This document shows positions 30,927 through 38,811 of a DNA stretch of 64,000 nt, in pieces (the stretch's first letter is position 1; each line of letters begins with the position of its first letter). This stretch comes from RGIG5579 sp045541915 (GTDB taxonomy: Bacteria; Bacillota; Clostridia; Oscillospirales; SIG627). The stretch covers positions 1 to 64,000 of the forward strand of contig JAZQJZ010000012.1 in assembly GCA_045541915.1 (NCBI GenBank), written 5' to 3'. The translations under genes and the position numbers were made by a program. The notes beneath the pieces are model-generated. The model did not search any database. It was not told the DNA's origin and was given only the letters and a program-made list of their open reading frames with translations.

Positions 30927-31439
30927 TTATAAGTAAAGCTCGATTTTTGAATGGCTTTTTTTATCCAGACCGCATATACTGGGAATCTCATACCGGCATC
31001 CGTTCACATCCACCACAAAAACCCGATCAACACCTGCGCGGAGAAGATGACGGTGGGTATCCTTTACGGTGAAAGACAAAGGGCCATAATCGGTTTCGCA
31101 GTCCCAATAGGTGGAGCCGTACTGCTCGCGAAGCTTCTTGATCTTGATAATTTTGGGAGCAAAATAACGTTTTTTCAATTCTGCCTTGATCAGAGAAGCG
31201 GTTTCCGGATCAAAATCCGAAAGGGAGCGGATCATCCCAATCTCCTCTTTTTCTTCGTTTTGCACACAAACATATTCGCTTTCGGTTTCAAAGGGGAAAC
31301 TTAAGGCAAGGAAGGCTCTTCCCTCGTATTCTTTTTCGGGAACACGGACCTTCAAAAGGCCGGAAGAAGACAGAAAAAATTGGGAATTTTCCCGTGTCAT
31401 CCAAAAAGACTGAATGATCTGTTCCAATCCGTCGATCAT
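30927..31439 (-). CDS. DUF1854-family protein
   Basis: 170 residues, soluble. The middle and C-terminal segments 'EIGMIRSLSDFDPETASLIKAELKKRYFAPKI' and 'YGPLSFTVKDTHRHLLRAGVDRVFVVDVNGCRYEIP' are typical DUF1854. The family occurs with ABC exporters, in some bacteria beside cyanophycin genes. Here it sits between two ABC halves with gaps of 9 and 17 bases, so it probably works with the transporter. AGGAGG precedes ATG 31439. No biochemical role is known to me. Confidence 0.85.
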   Translation of the reverse strand: MIDGLEQIIQSFWMTRENSQFFLSSSGLLKVRVPEKEYEGRAFLALSFPFETESEYVCVQNEEKEEIGMIRSLSDFDPETASLIKAELKKRYFAPKIIKIKKLREQYGSTYWDCETDYGPLSFTVKDTHRHLLRAGVDRVFVVDVNGCRYEIPSICGLDKKSHSKIELYL

Positions 31440-31448
31440 AATTTCCTC

Positions 31449-33743
31449 CTATTCCTCAATTCCAATGGTGCGAAGAGCATCCATTTGCATCCGATAAAGC
31501 TTTCGGTAGATGCCATCTTCTTTTTTCAGCAATGTTTCGTGAGTTCCGGCTTCCACGACCTTTCCCTCTTCCACCACGATCAAAGAATGGGCATCTCGCA
31601 GGGTAGAAAGTCGATGGGCAATGGTAATAGTGGTTCGGTTTTTGGTGATCTCCTCCAGAGCACGCTGGATCTTTCGCTCGGTTTTGGTATCCATGGCAGC
31701 GGTGGCTTCATCCAGAATGAGAATAGCCGGATCCTTCAGAATGGCTCTGGCAATGGAAACGCGCTGTTTTTCTCCGCCGGAAAGGGTTTTCTTATCAAAT
31801 CCCACCCAGGTTTCATACCCTTCCGGGAAAGACATAATAAAATCGTGACATCCGGCAGCCTTGGAGGCGCGGATCACCTCTTCACGGTCAGCTTCCGGTT
31901 TGGCATAACGAATGTTATCCATGATGGTACCACGGAACAGATAGGTTTCCTGTGATACTATGGCAACGTTTTTGCGAAGAGAACGAAAACTGAGGCGCCG
32001 GATATCCACTCCGTCAATGAAGATCGAACCGCTTTCCGGATCGTAAAGACGGGTCAAAAGATTGGCAAGAGTACTCTTTCCGGCACCGGTATGCCCCACA
32101 ATTCCCAGCGTTTTGCCAGCAGAAACATCAAAGGAAACAGACTGAATGGTTTTCTTGCCGGGTGCATAGGAGAAATTCACATTCTCAAATCGCACATCCC
32201 CACGAACATTCTCCAGGTCCACGGGATTTTCATCCTCCTTGACCTCCGGCTCGGTGTCCATAATCTCAAACAGTCTTTGCATAGCGTTAAGCGCGCTGGC
32301 AAGCTGACTGAAGAAATGGGCAAAAAAGTTCAAAGGGCTATAGAGCAGAGCAAGATAGCTGATAAACAGATTCAATTCGCCATAGCTGATGCCAGAGCCG
32401 GGAGTGATCCCTTCCTTCAAAACGAAATAGGATCCGATCCCCCAGACCAGATAGGTGGTCAGACGGACACCTAGATTCAGAATCGGAAAGAACGTATGTC
32501 TTCTTAAGGAAATCCCCAGGTTGGTACGGGCAAGATCCTGCAGCCTTCCGTTGAAGCGTCCAATTTCCGTTTTTTCCCGGGAAAAAGCTTTGACAATGCG
32601 CATGCCGTTGAGTACATCGGAAATAACACTGTTGAACCGGGAAGCGTGGATGTGCTGCTCTGCGTGAAGCCGGCGAAACAGTTTTAAAACCAGCCAATAG
32701 CCAATAAAAACAAGCGGAAGCGGAATCCACACAACCAGAGTCAAAACAGGATTGGTAAAGAGCATCACAACGGTAATGCCCACAATTTGCAAAATATTGG
32801 TAAGAAAATACGGAACGCCGTCACAGAAAAACCAATAAAGCGTTTCGGCATCCGAATTGATCTGCGTCATCAATCGACCTGTATGACGGGAGATAAAAAA
32901 CGAATAAGAAAGTCTCTCAAACGAAGAAAAAATGGTTTTTTTCAGATCGCAGGAGACAAAGGCGGCAACCTTTGCACCTACAATGGCGTTGACCATCCGG
33001 ATCACAGCCCCCAACAGAGAGACCAGCGCCATAGAAAGCACCAAAAAGAGAACCTTTCCATATAGCGGAGCGCCGGGAGTCAAAACATCGTCATACAAAA
33101 CCTTACTGCTAACATACGGTGTTATAACACTGACGATACCGGACAGGACCACCGTGAGAAGCACCATTGCCATATGCATCCGATAACGCAAAAAGAACGG
33201 AATCAGCTTGCGCACCAGATTCTTCTTTGAGAGACATTTTTTGCACTTTTTCCCAACGGGATCGGAATAGGGCGAATGACAGCGGGGACAAACCTCCTGC
33301 TGCATCTCTCCCCTCTCCGGAAGGGTTTGATCCTTCAAAAATCCTTCGACGGCTTCTGCAAAGGAGAACACTTCCTTCCGGCAGGCATTGCTTGCCCAGA
33401 ACAGGACCTCATCCTCCCCGTTTTTCTTTTTCACCACAACGCGCAAGGTGGAGACCGCCTCCTCCACGGAAAGCGATTCTACCTCCGAAAAAGAAAAATA
33501 GACATAATCCAGTTGACGGAACACCTCTTCGGTGTGACAGAGCGAAAAGAAAGAAGCACCCTCCTTTTTTTGAATGGCAAAAGAGCAGAAAAGAACCGCG
33601 ATCCCGTCCCGCATAAAAGCGGTATAGGCATCACAGTAGCATTGTTCTCGCGCCATATCGGTCTTAAGGAGCATTTGTGCTTCTTGGGTTTTGATTCCTT
33701 TTTTTAAAAAGGAATCTTTTACTTCTTCCGGGATTTTGATCAT
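31449..33743 (-). CDS. ABC exporter half, with N-terminal domain and zinc ribbon
   Basis: 764 residues with the same plan as its partner at 28678: N-terminal domain (about 1-145), zinc ribbon 'CPRCHSPYSDPVGKKCKKC' (about 147-165), six helices (about 180-460), then Walker A 'GHTGAGKST', signature 'LSGGEKQRVS', Walker B 'ILILDEATAAMD' and 'IAHRLS'. The catalytic Glu is present in both halves. First gene of the operon. Start ATG 33743 behind GAGGACTG. The fused zinc ribbon and PH-like region are not part of ordinary exporters. Confidence 0.88.
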   Translation of the reverse strand: MIKIPEEVKDSFLKKGIKTQEAQMLLKTDMAREQCYCDAYTAFMRDGIAVLFCSFAIQKKEGASFFSLCHTEEVFRQLDYVYFSFSEVESLSVEEAVSTLRVVVKKKNGEDEVLFWASNACRKEVFSFAEAVEGFLKDQTLPERGEMQQEVCPRCHSPYSDPVGKKCKKCLSKKNLVRKLIPFFLRYRMHMAMVLLTVVLSGIVSVITPYVSSKVLYDDVLTPGAPLYGKVLFLVLSMALVSLLGAVIRMVNAIVGAKVAAFVSCDLKKTIFSSFERLSYSFFISRHTGRLMTQINSDAETLYWFFCDGVPYFLTNILQIVGITVVMLFTNPVLTLVVWIPLPLVFIGYWLVLKLFRRLHAEQHIHASRFNSVISDVLNGMRIVKAFSREKTEIGRFNGRLQDLARTNLGISLRRHTFFPILNLGVRLTTYLVWGIGSYFVLKEGITPGSGISYGELNLFISYLALLYSPLNFFAHFFSQLASALNAMQRLFEIMDTEPEVKEDENPVDLENVRGDVRFENVNFSYAPGKKTIQSVSFDVSAGKTLGIVGHTGAGKSTLANLLTRLYDPESGSIFIDGVDIRRLSFRSLRKNVAIVSQETYLFRGTIMDNIRYAKPEADREEVIRASKAAGCHDFIMSFPEGYETWVGFDKKTLSGGEKQRVSIARAILKDPAILILDEATAAMDTKTERKIQRALEEITKNRTTITIAHRLSTLRDAHSLIVVEEGKVVEAGTHETLLKKEDGIYRKLYRMQMDALRTIGIEE

Positions 33744-33771
33744 TCCACAGTCCTCATATTATTACAGTTTA

Positions 33772-33800
33772 ATCATAAAATACCGGGCCATTTTTGTCAA
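33772..33800 (-). promoter_or_regulatory. Promoter of the ABC-DUF1854-ABC operon
   Basis: Minus strand TTGACA (33795-33800), 17 bp, TATGAT (33772-33777). Confidence 0.7.
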
Positions 33801-33834
33801 GGTTTGCGGGGAAAAAAAGTTTTTTCGGAAAAAC

Positions 33835-33864
33835 TTGCATCTCTCCTCTCCGTTGGTTTATAAT
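33835..33864 (+). promoter_or_regulatory. Promoter of the mecA-like/UDG operon
   Basis: TTGCAT (33835-33840), 18 bp, TATAAT (33859-33864). Confidence 0.7.
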
Positions 33865-33972
33865 GGATCAAAAGCAAAGGAAATTCCTTCCCCTTTTTCC
33901 ACAAAATCAGAGTTGCAAATCCCGCCCTGATGCTTATACTGAAATAAGAAGAGTAAAGTGAGGGGCAGAAAT

Positions 33973-34467
33973 TTGAAACTTGTTCGTTCCGGATTCAACA
34001 CATTGAGAATTTCGCTGACGCCGGAGGATCTGAAGGATCTGAAGGTCCGGCTGGATGATTTTGACTACGATCGGCCCGGCGGTAAAAAGGCCATTGGAGC
34101 TTTGTTTGAAAAGGCAAAGTCGGAAACCGGCTTTGATGTGGAGGAAGAAAAGGTTTACATACAGCTTTATCCCAAAAACGATGGCGGATGCGAGCTTTTT
34201 GTGATAAAATTGCAGGAGGACGACGAAAAGGAGTTCATTCTTTTTTCTAATTTTGAAGCTTTTTTTGCAGCGCAGAAGCTTTTTTCTGAAAAGGATGGGG
34301 TTCGCTGTTACCGCTTTTTGAATGGAGAGCAATATTTGATTGAAGCACCTTTGATCCTCCTTCCCCATGGAATTTGGGAATTTGGAGAGAAGATCAAGCA
34401 CGCGCCCTCTCCCCTTTTTTTGAAAACAAGGTGCAAAGAGATTTTTACCGGAAAGGAAACAGAATAA
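33973..34467 (+). CDS. MecA-like adaptor protein
   Basis: 164 residues. The N-terminal 'LVRSGFNTLRISLTPEDLKDL' and 'FEKAKSETGFDVEEEKVYIQLYPKNDGGCELFVIKL' fit the start of the MecA family, adaptors that bring substrates to ClpC for degradation. The C-terminal half, which binds ClpC in MecA, is short and weakly conserved. It starts at TTG 33973 behind GAGGGG. It is followed 4 bases later by a uracil-DNA glycosylase gene. Confidence 0.72.
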   Translation: MKLVRSGFNTLRISLTPEDLKDLKVRLDDFDYDRPGGKKAIGALFEKAKSETGFDVEEEKVYIQLYPKNDGGCELFVIKLQEDDEKEFILFSNFEAFFAAQKLFSEKDGVRCYRFLNGEQYLIEAPLILLPHGIWEFGEKIKHAPSPLFLKTRCKEIFTGKETE

Positions 34468-34471
34468 GACC

Positions 34472-35044
34472 ATGACGTCAGAAGAAAAGAAGATCCGGCT
34501 GGATGCTTTGGAAAATCAGGTCCGCACCTGCGAAGGCTGTTCCTTATGCAAAACCAGAACTCAAACAGTTTTTGGCAGAGGATGCGCCGGAGGGAGGATA
34601 CTTTTCGTTGGAGAAGCTCCCGGAGAAAACGAGGATTTAGAGGGATATCCTTTTGTTGGCGCAGCGGGAAAGCTTCTGGATCAATACATCGAATTTTGTG
34701 GCTTGGAAAAGGATGACTATTACATTGCCAATATTCTCAAATGCCGTCCTCCTCGGAATCGGGATCCCTTACCGGAGGAAGAAGACGCCTGCATGGATTT
34801 CTTGCGCCAACAGGTGCAGATCCTGGCGCCAGAGATTTTGGTTTGCCTGGGCAGAATTGCGGCGCAAAGGATCATTTCTCCGGATTTTCGCATCACCCGG
34901 GAACACGGAAAATGGTTTCATCGTGGAAATATGAAGATCATTGCCACCTTCCACCCTTCTGCACTGCTACGGGATCCGGCAAAAAAAGAAGAAGCCTTGA
35001 CCGATTTCAAAATCATAGCAAAAGAATTTTTCAACAAAAAGTAA
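34472..35044 (+). CDS. Uracil-DNA glycosylase, family 4 (Fe-S type)
   Basis: 190 residues. Iron-sulfur ligands in 'CEGCSLCKTRTQTVFG' at the N terminus and further Cys in 'NILKCRPPRNRDP' and 'LVCLGRIAAQ'. Active-site motif A is 'GEAPGENEDLEGYPFVGAAG', cut here by length; motif B is 'TFHPSALLRDP' with the catalytic-loop His. It removes uracil from DNA after cytosine deamination. ATG 34472 follows AAAGGAAA. Second gene of an operon with the MecA-like gene. Confidence 0.92.
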   Translation: MTSEEKKIRLDALENQVRTCEGCSLCKTRTQTVFGRGCAGGRILFVGEAPGENEDLEGYPFVGAAGKLLDQYIEFCGLEKDDYYIANILKCRPPRNRDPLPEEEDACMDFLRQQVQILAPEILVCLGRIAAQRIISPDFRITREHGKWFHRGNMKIIATFHPSALLRDPAKKEEALTDFKIIAKEFFNKK

Positions 35045-35085
35045 AAAAATGTGACTGCTTAAAAAAATAGGCAGTCATATTTTAT
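35043..35085 (+). terminator. Terminator after UDG
   Basis: ATGTGACTGC / GCAGTCATAT hairpin with A-rich loop and T-rich end. Confidence 0.75.
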
Positions 35086-35124
35086 TTTGTGTTGCAAACA
35101 ATATTCTCGTAAAGGAGGATCAAG

Positions 35125-35871
35125 ATGAAAAAAATCATCAGCTTTACTGTGGCATTCATTCTGTTGACGATCTCTTCCTTTGCACAAGCGCAAACCACAA
35201 ACAATTGGTATTTTGTTTCCAAAGGACAAAACGAACGGCCGGGACTGCCTTCTTTGAAAACAGCCTCTGCAAAGGGGATCGGAAAAGAAGAAAAGGTGCT
35301 TTACCTCACCTTTGATGCCGGCTATGAAAACGGAAATGTAGAAAAAACAGTGGATATCTTAAAAGAGGAGAATGTAACCGGCGCTTTCTTTGTTTTAAAG
35401 CATCTGGTGGAGGCCCATCCCCAGCTTTGTCAAAAAATGAAAGAAAACGGAAATCTGGTCTGCAATCATACCTCTTCTCACCCCTGTATCACAAAAATAA
35501 CAGAGGATGAATTAAAGTTTGAAGTGGAGAATCTGGAAGCGATCTTTCGAGAGAAAACCGGACTGGAGCTAGATCGTTATTTCCGACCGCCGGAGGGCGC
35601 CTGGAACGAGGAATCGCTTGGGGTTTTGGAGAAAATGGGATATAAGACCGTGTTTTGGAGCCTTGCTTGGGCAGATTGGGATAACAACAACCAAAAAAGC
35701 CCGGAATATGCAATGGAAAAACTCACCACACGGGTTCACGACGGTGCCGTGATCCTGCTTCATCCCACATCGGAAACCAACACCAAGATCCTTGCCCAAT
35801 TCATTTCTGAAATGAAAAATAAAGGATACCGTTTCGGTTCTCTGGAGGAACTTTGGACCGCTTCAGAATAG
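35125..35871 (+). CDS. PdaA-like polysaccharide deacetylase (muramic delta-lactam type)
   Basis: 248 residues: signal peptide (about 1-22) and a NodB-type deacetylase domain with 'LTFDAGYENGN' (Asp ligand), 'NHTSSHP' (His ligands), 'FRPPEGAWNEESL' and a late 'ILLHPTSETN'. 'TFDAGYENG' instead of 'TFDDGP' marks the PdaA group that makes muramic delta-lactam in spore cortex peptidoglycan. This suggests a sporulation-related role, if the organism sporulates. AAAGGAGG precedes ATG 35125. The next deacetylase gene overlaps its end by 19 bases. Confidence 0.88.
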   Translation: MKKIISFTVAFILLTISSFAQAQTTNNWYFVSKGQNERPGLPSLKTASAKGIGKEEKVLYLTFDAGYENGNVEKTVDILKEENVTGAFFVLKHLVEAHPQLCQKMKENGNLVCNHTSSHPCITKITEDELKFEVENLEAIFREKTGLELDRYFRPPEGAWNEESLGVLEKMGYKTVFWSLAWADWDNNNQKSPEYAMEKLTTRVHDGAVILLHPTSETNTKILAQFISEMKNKGYRFGSLEELWTASE

Positions 35872-36551
35872 CCTTACTCCGCCTTTTTTCTCTCACATTG
35901 ATTCTGACACTGTTTTTGCCTTTTTCCTTGGATGTGAAGGCAGATGTCTTCCGGAAAAGTAGCACGGAAGAAAAGAAGATCGCGCTGACCTTTGACGATG
36001 GCCCCAGCAAACGCAATACCCAGGAGATCCTGTCCATTTTGGCCGAATATGACATCAAAGCAACCTTTTTTGTCATTGGGTCCAATGCGGAAAAGGATCC
36101 GGAGAGGATTCGTATGATCTTCGATGCCGGACACGAAATCGGCAATCACACCTATACCCACTGTTATATTTCCAAAGTAAGCGAAGAAGAACTTCGGCGC
36201 GAAATCAACAAAACCGAAGAGATTCTGATAAACGTTACGGGGGTACGTCCCATTGTTTTCCGTCCCCCCGGCGGCTATTACGACGATGCATCCATCGCCG
36301 TATTGGAGGAAATGGGCTACCGGAATGTTTTGTGGTCGGTGGACACCAGAGACTGGAGCATCCCCTCTTCCGAAAAGATCGTTTCCAAAATTGAGGACAG
36401 TGCCGGAAGCGGCGACATCATTCTTTTTCACGATCTGGAAGACAAACGCTTGCCCACTCCCGCTGCGCTTCGTAAAATCATCCCTTACCTGATCGAAAAC
36501 GGATATGAATTTGTTACCGTTTCTCAATTATTAGAGAATGAGGCAGAGTAA
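35853..36551 (+). CDS. Polysaccharide deacetylase (NodB domain), secreted
   Basis: 232 residues: signal peptide (about 1-30) and a NodB domain with 'LTFDDGPSKRNTQEIL', 'GNHTYTH', 'FRPPGGYYDDASI', 'WSVDTRDWSIP' and 'ILFHDLEDK'. It would remove acetyl groups from peptidoglycan or another GlcNAc polymer outside the cell. Starts at TTG 35853 behind CTGGAGG, inside the end of the PdaA-like gene in another frame, so the two are coupled. Confidence 0.88.
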   Translation: MDRFRIALLRLFSLTLILTLFLPFSLDVKADVFRKSSTEEKKIALTFDDGPSKRNTQEILSILAEYDIKATFFVIGSNAEKDPERIRMIFDAGHEIGNHTYTHCYISKVSEEELRREINKTEEILINVTGVRPIVFRPPGGYYDDASIAVLEEMGYRNVLWSVDTRDWSIPSSEKIVSKIEDSAGSGDIILFHDLEDKRLPTPAALRKIIPYLIENGYEFVTVSQLLENEAE

Positions 36552-36571
36552 AATCTGCCTCTTTGTTTTTC
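36539..36571 (+). terminator. Terminator after the deacetylase pair
   Basis: GAGGCAGA / TCTGCCTC stem followed by T-rich sequence, overlapping the stop codon. Confidence 0.8.
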
Positions 36572-36583
36572 TTTCGGAAACGA

Positions 36584-36612
36584 TTGACGAAAGAGTTTGT
36601 TTTCGATATAAT
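36584..36612 (+). promoter_or_regulatory. Promoter of the YhaN-like/recG operon
   Basis: TTGACG (36584-36589), 17 bp, TATAAT (36607-36612). Confidence 0.8.
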
Positions 36613-36639
36613 AAGAGAAGAAATTTCAAAAGGTGCGTT

Positions 36640-38811
36640 ATGGATACAACACGACTTTTTATCAAAAAAATTGAAATAGAATCCTTCAAAAAAATCAGAA
36701 ATCTTGTGATCGAACCGGAAGACGGAGCCAATCTCTTTTTCGGTTCCTTTCGCAGTGGAAAAACAAGTCTGTGCGAATTTATTCAGTTTGCACTGTACGG
36801 AGCCGATTCTGTGGCTCTGGCAAGAAATCATGCAGAGGATGCTTTGGGCAAGATTTTTTTTGCCGACAGCGAAAAAAACTATGTGATCGAACGCAGTGTG
36901 ATCGGTGGAAAAGAAGAGCTTTCCTTTTTGGACGGAGAAACGGGCGCTGCCGTAGATACGGATCTGACCCCTGGAGAATTTCTCACGGGAATGGATCAGG
37001 ATTCCTTCGACCTGATCACCTATTTTAAGCAAGCGCGTTATGAAACACCGGTTTTCAAGCCAAAATTCAGTTTTCTCCATGAAATCTCCTCCTTCAATGA
37101 AGAAACCAAAAACATTTATCGCGATGAAATGCAGTTGAGAGAAAAATCGCTTTCTTTCCGCAATTTGGAGGGAACCGGTAGCTTGGATGTCCTTTTGGAA
37201 AAGCGCGATCGGTTACATAAGGAATGGAAGGATCGCCCCACTTGGGAAGAGGAATCGGCTTCTTGCGCAAAGACCCTTTCGGAAATTGCGGCAAAGCTGG
37301 ATGAAAACGATCGCCGGTGCGTTCTTCTCAAAGCGGATATGGCGGGTTTTTCCGATGACTTAAAGCTCAGCCGAAACAAGGAAAATGCCGAGGAGACGCG
37401 AAAGAGCATTCAAGCAAAAGAAAAAAGGCTTCGCATCATGCACTATGAGGTGACCAATAAAATCGGTCTGATTACTGAAGAAGAATTGGAAACCATGAAA
37501 GAGGACTACGCTTCCTTGAGCCTTGCAGAAACCTCCCTGGCCGAGGCGAGAACCGCTCTTGCTGCCGCAGAAGAAAATCTTTTGTTTCACAAGAAGATCT
37601 TTGTTGGTCGAGAAAAAAAAGAATCCTTTGAACAGGAAAAAAAGCGCATTGAAAAATGCAAGGCTCAGCGCCTTTTTTTGCAGGTTTTCGGTGTGATCCT
37701 GATGGGTCTTGGCGCCGCACTGTTTTTCGTTCTGCATCATTTTAATTTTAATCTCCTTCCCTGTCTTGCCAGCGGCGGAGCCGTTTTCCTTTGCGGTGTA
37801 GCGCTGGAATTTGTTTCTACTGTTTTCAACGGCTCCATCCAAAAGATCCTTGCGGAAAACGGCAAAGCAAATCTTACCGAATTTTATCAGTTTTATGACA
37901 AGATCCGCGCTCATCATATGACCACGCAGGTTTATCTTGACCAGGTACGCCAAAACGAAGAAAACTGCAAGAATAAAAGCGAAGAAAAAGAAGCCATTAC
38001 CCTTCGCATTTCTCAAAAGATCGCCGCTTTGGGCTACAAAGAGGAGGATGGAGAGCTTCTTGCCATCTGCGATCAGATCATCGAAGCCAACGATGCTCTT
38101 TATGATCTGCAGCACGAAATTGAGAAGGAAGAGGAAGAATATCAGAGTCTTCTCTCCATTGATGTGGAGCGGGACAATCTGACGGTCAGCTCGGAATTTG
38201 CTTCACTGCAAAAAGAGCTTTCCTTTTTGATGGTACAAAACGATTCTCTTTACAAGAAAAAAGCCCTTCTAACCGCAAGACTTCAGGAGGCGGAGGATCA
38301 CCTGTCCCGTTCTCCGGAGGACATTGAAAAAGAGCTTTCCGATCTACAGGAGAAAATTGCAAAACAAACCCAGGAGAGCGATGCTGCTGAACTGAATTTC
38401 TCCGTTGCCAAGGCAAGAAAAGACCGCTTTGAGGAAGCTTTGAAGGAAACTTTAACAAAATCCATCAATGAGAAGATCTCCTTTGTTTTGGGAGAAGGAG
38501 AATCCTTCCTCTTTGACGATCAGTTTGAGCTTTGCTTCCGGGATCGGGACTCTGTTTTGCCTTTGATCGCCGCCGGTGGCGGTGTGGTTTCGGAATTGGG
38601 TCTTTTGGCCTTCCGCTTAAGCCTGGCTCAGGTTTTGGGCAAAACCTCGCTTCCCATGATCTTTGACGATTCCTTTTCCATGCTTTCTCCGGAAAACGCC
38701 AAGGATCTGTATCGGGTTCTGCAAAATACCTGTTCACAGTTTTTCATCGCCACCTCTTCTCAAGCCTTAACCGAACTGTGTCAGGATTCTGCTAAAATCT
38801 TTTCACTGTGA
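36640..38811 (+). CDS. SMC/Rad50-like ATPase with membrane hairpin (YhaN-like)
   Basis: 723 residues. N-terminal ATPase half with Walker A 'FGSFRSGKTSLCEF' (about 32-45), long coiled coils (about 150-340 and 430-600), and between them two adjacent hydrophobic helices 'LQVFGVILMGLGAALFFVLHH' region and 'CLASGGAVFLCGVALEFV' (about 345-395). The C-terminal half has a signature-like 'ELGLLAFRLSLAQVL' and Walker B 'LPMIFDDSFSMLS'. The layout resembles YhaN, a nuclease-associated ATPase. Here the hinge is a membrane hairpin. Its stop overlaps the recG start (TGATG). ATG 36640 follows AAAGGTG. Confidence 0.82.
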   Translation: MDTTRLFIKKIEIESFKKIRNLVIEPEDGANLFFGSFRSGKTSLCEFIQFALYGADSVALARNHAEDALGKIFFADSEKNYVIERSVIGGKEELSFLDGETGAAVDTDLTPGEFLTGMDQDSFDLITYFKQARYETPVFKPKFSFLHEISSFNEETKNIYRDEMQLREKSLSFRNLEGTGSLDVLLEKRDRLHKEWKDRPTWEEESASCAKTLSEIAAKLDENDRRCVLLKADMAGFSDDLKLSRNKENAEETRKSIQAKEKRLRIMHYEVTNKIGLITEEELETMKEDYASLSLAETSLAEARTALAAAEENLLFHKKIFVGREKKESFEQEKKRIEKCKAQRLFLQVFGVILMGLGAALFFVLHHFNFNLLPCLASGGAVFLCGVALEFVSTVFNGSIQKILAENGKANLTEFYQFYDKIRAHHMTTQVYLDQVRQNEENCKNKSEEKEAITLRISQKIAALGYKEEDGELLAICDQIIEANDALYDLQHEIEKEEEEYQSLLSIDVERDNLTVSSEFASLQKELSFLMVQNDSLYKKKALLTARLQEAEDHLSRSPEDIEKELSDLQEKIAKQTQESDAAELNFSVAKARKDRFEEALKETLTKSINEKISFVLGEGESFLFDDQFELCFRDRDSVLPLIAAGGGVVSELGLLAFRLSLAQVLGKTSLPMIFDDSFSMLSPENAKDLYRVLQNTCSQFFIATSSQALTELCQDSAKIFSL

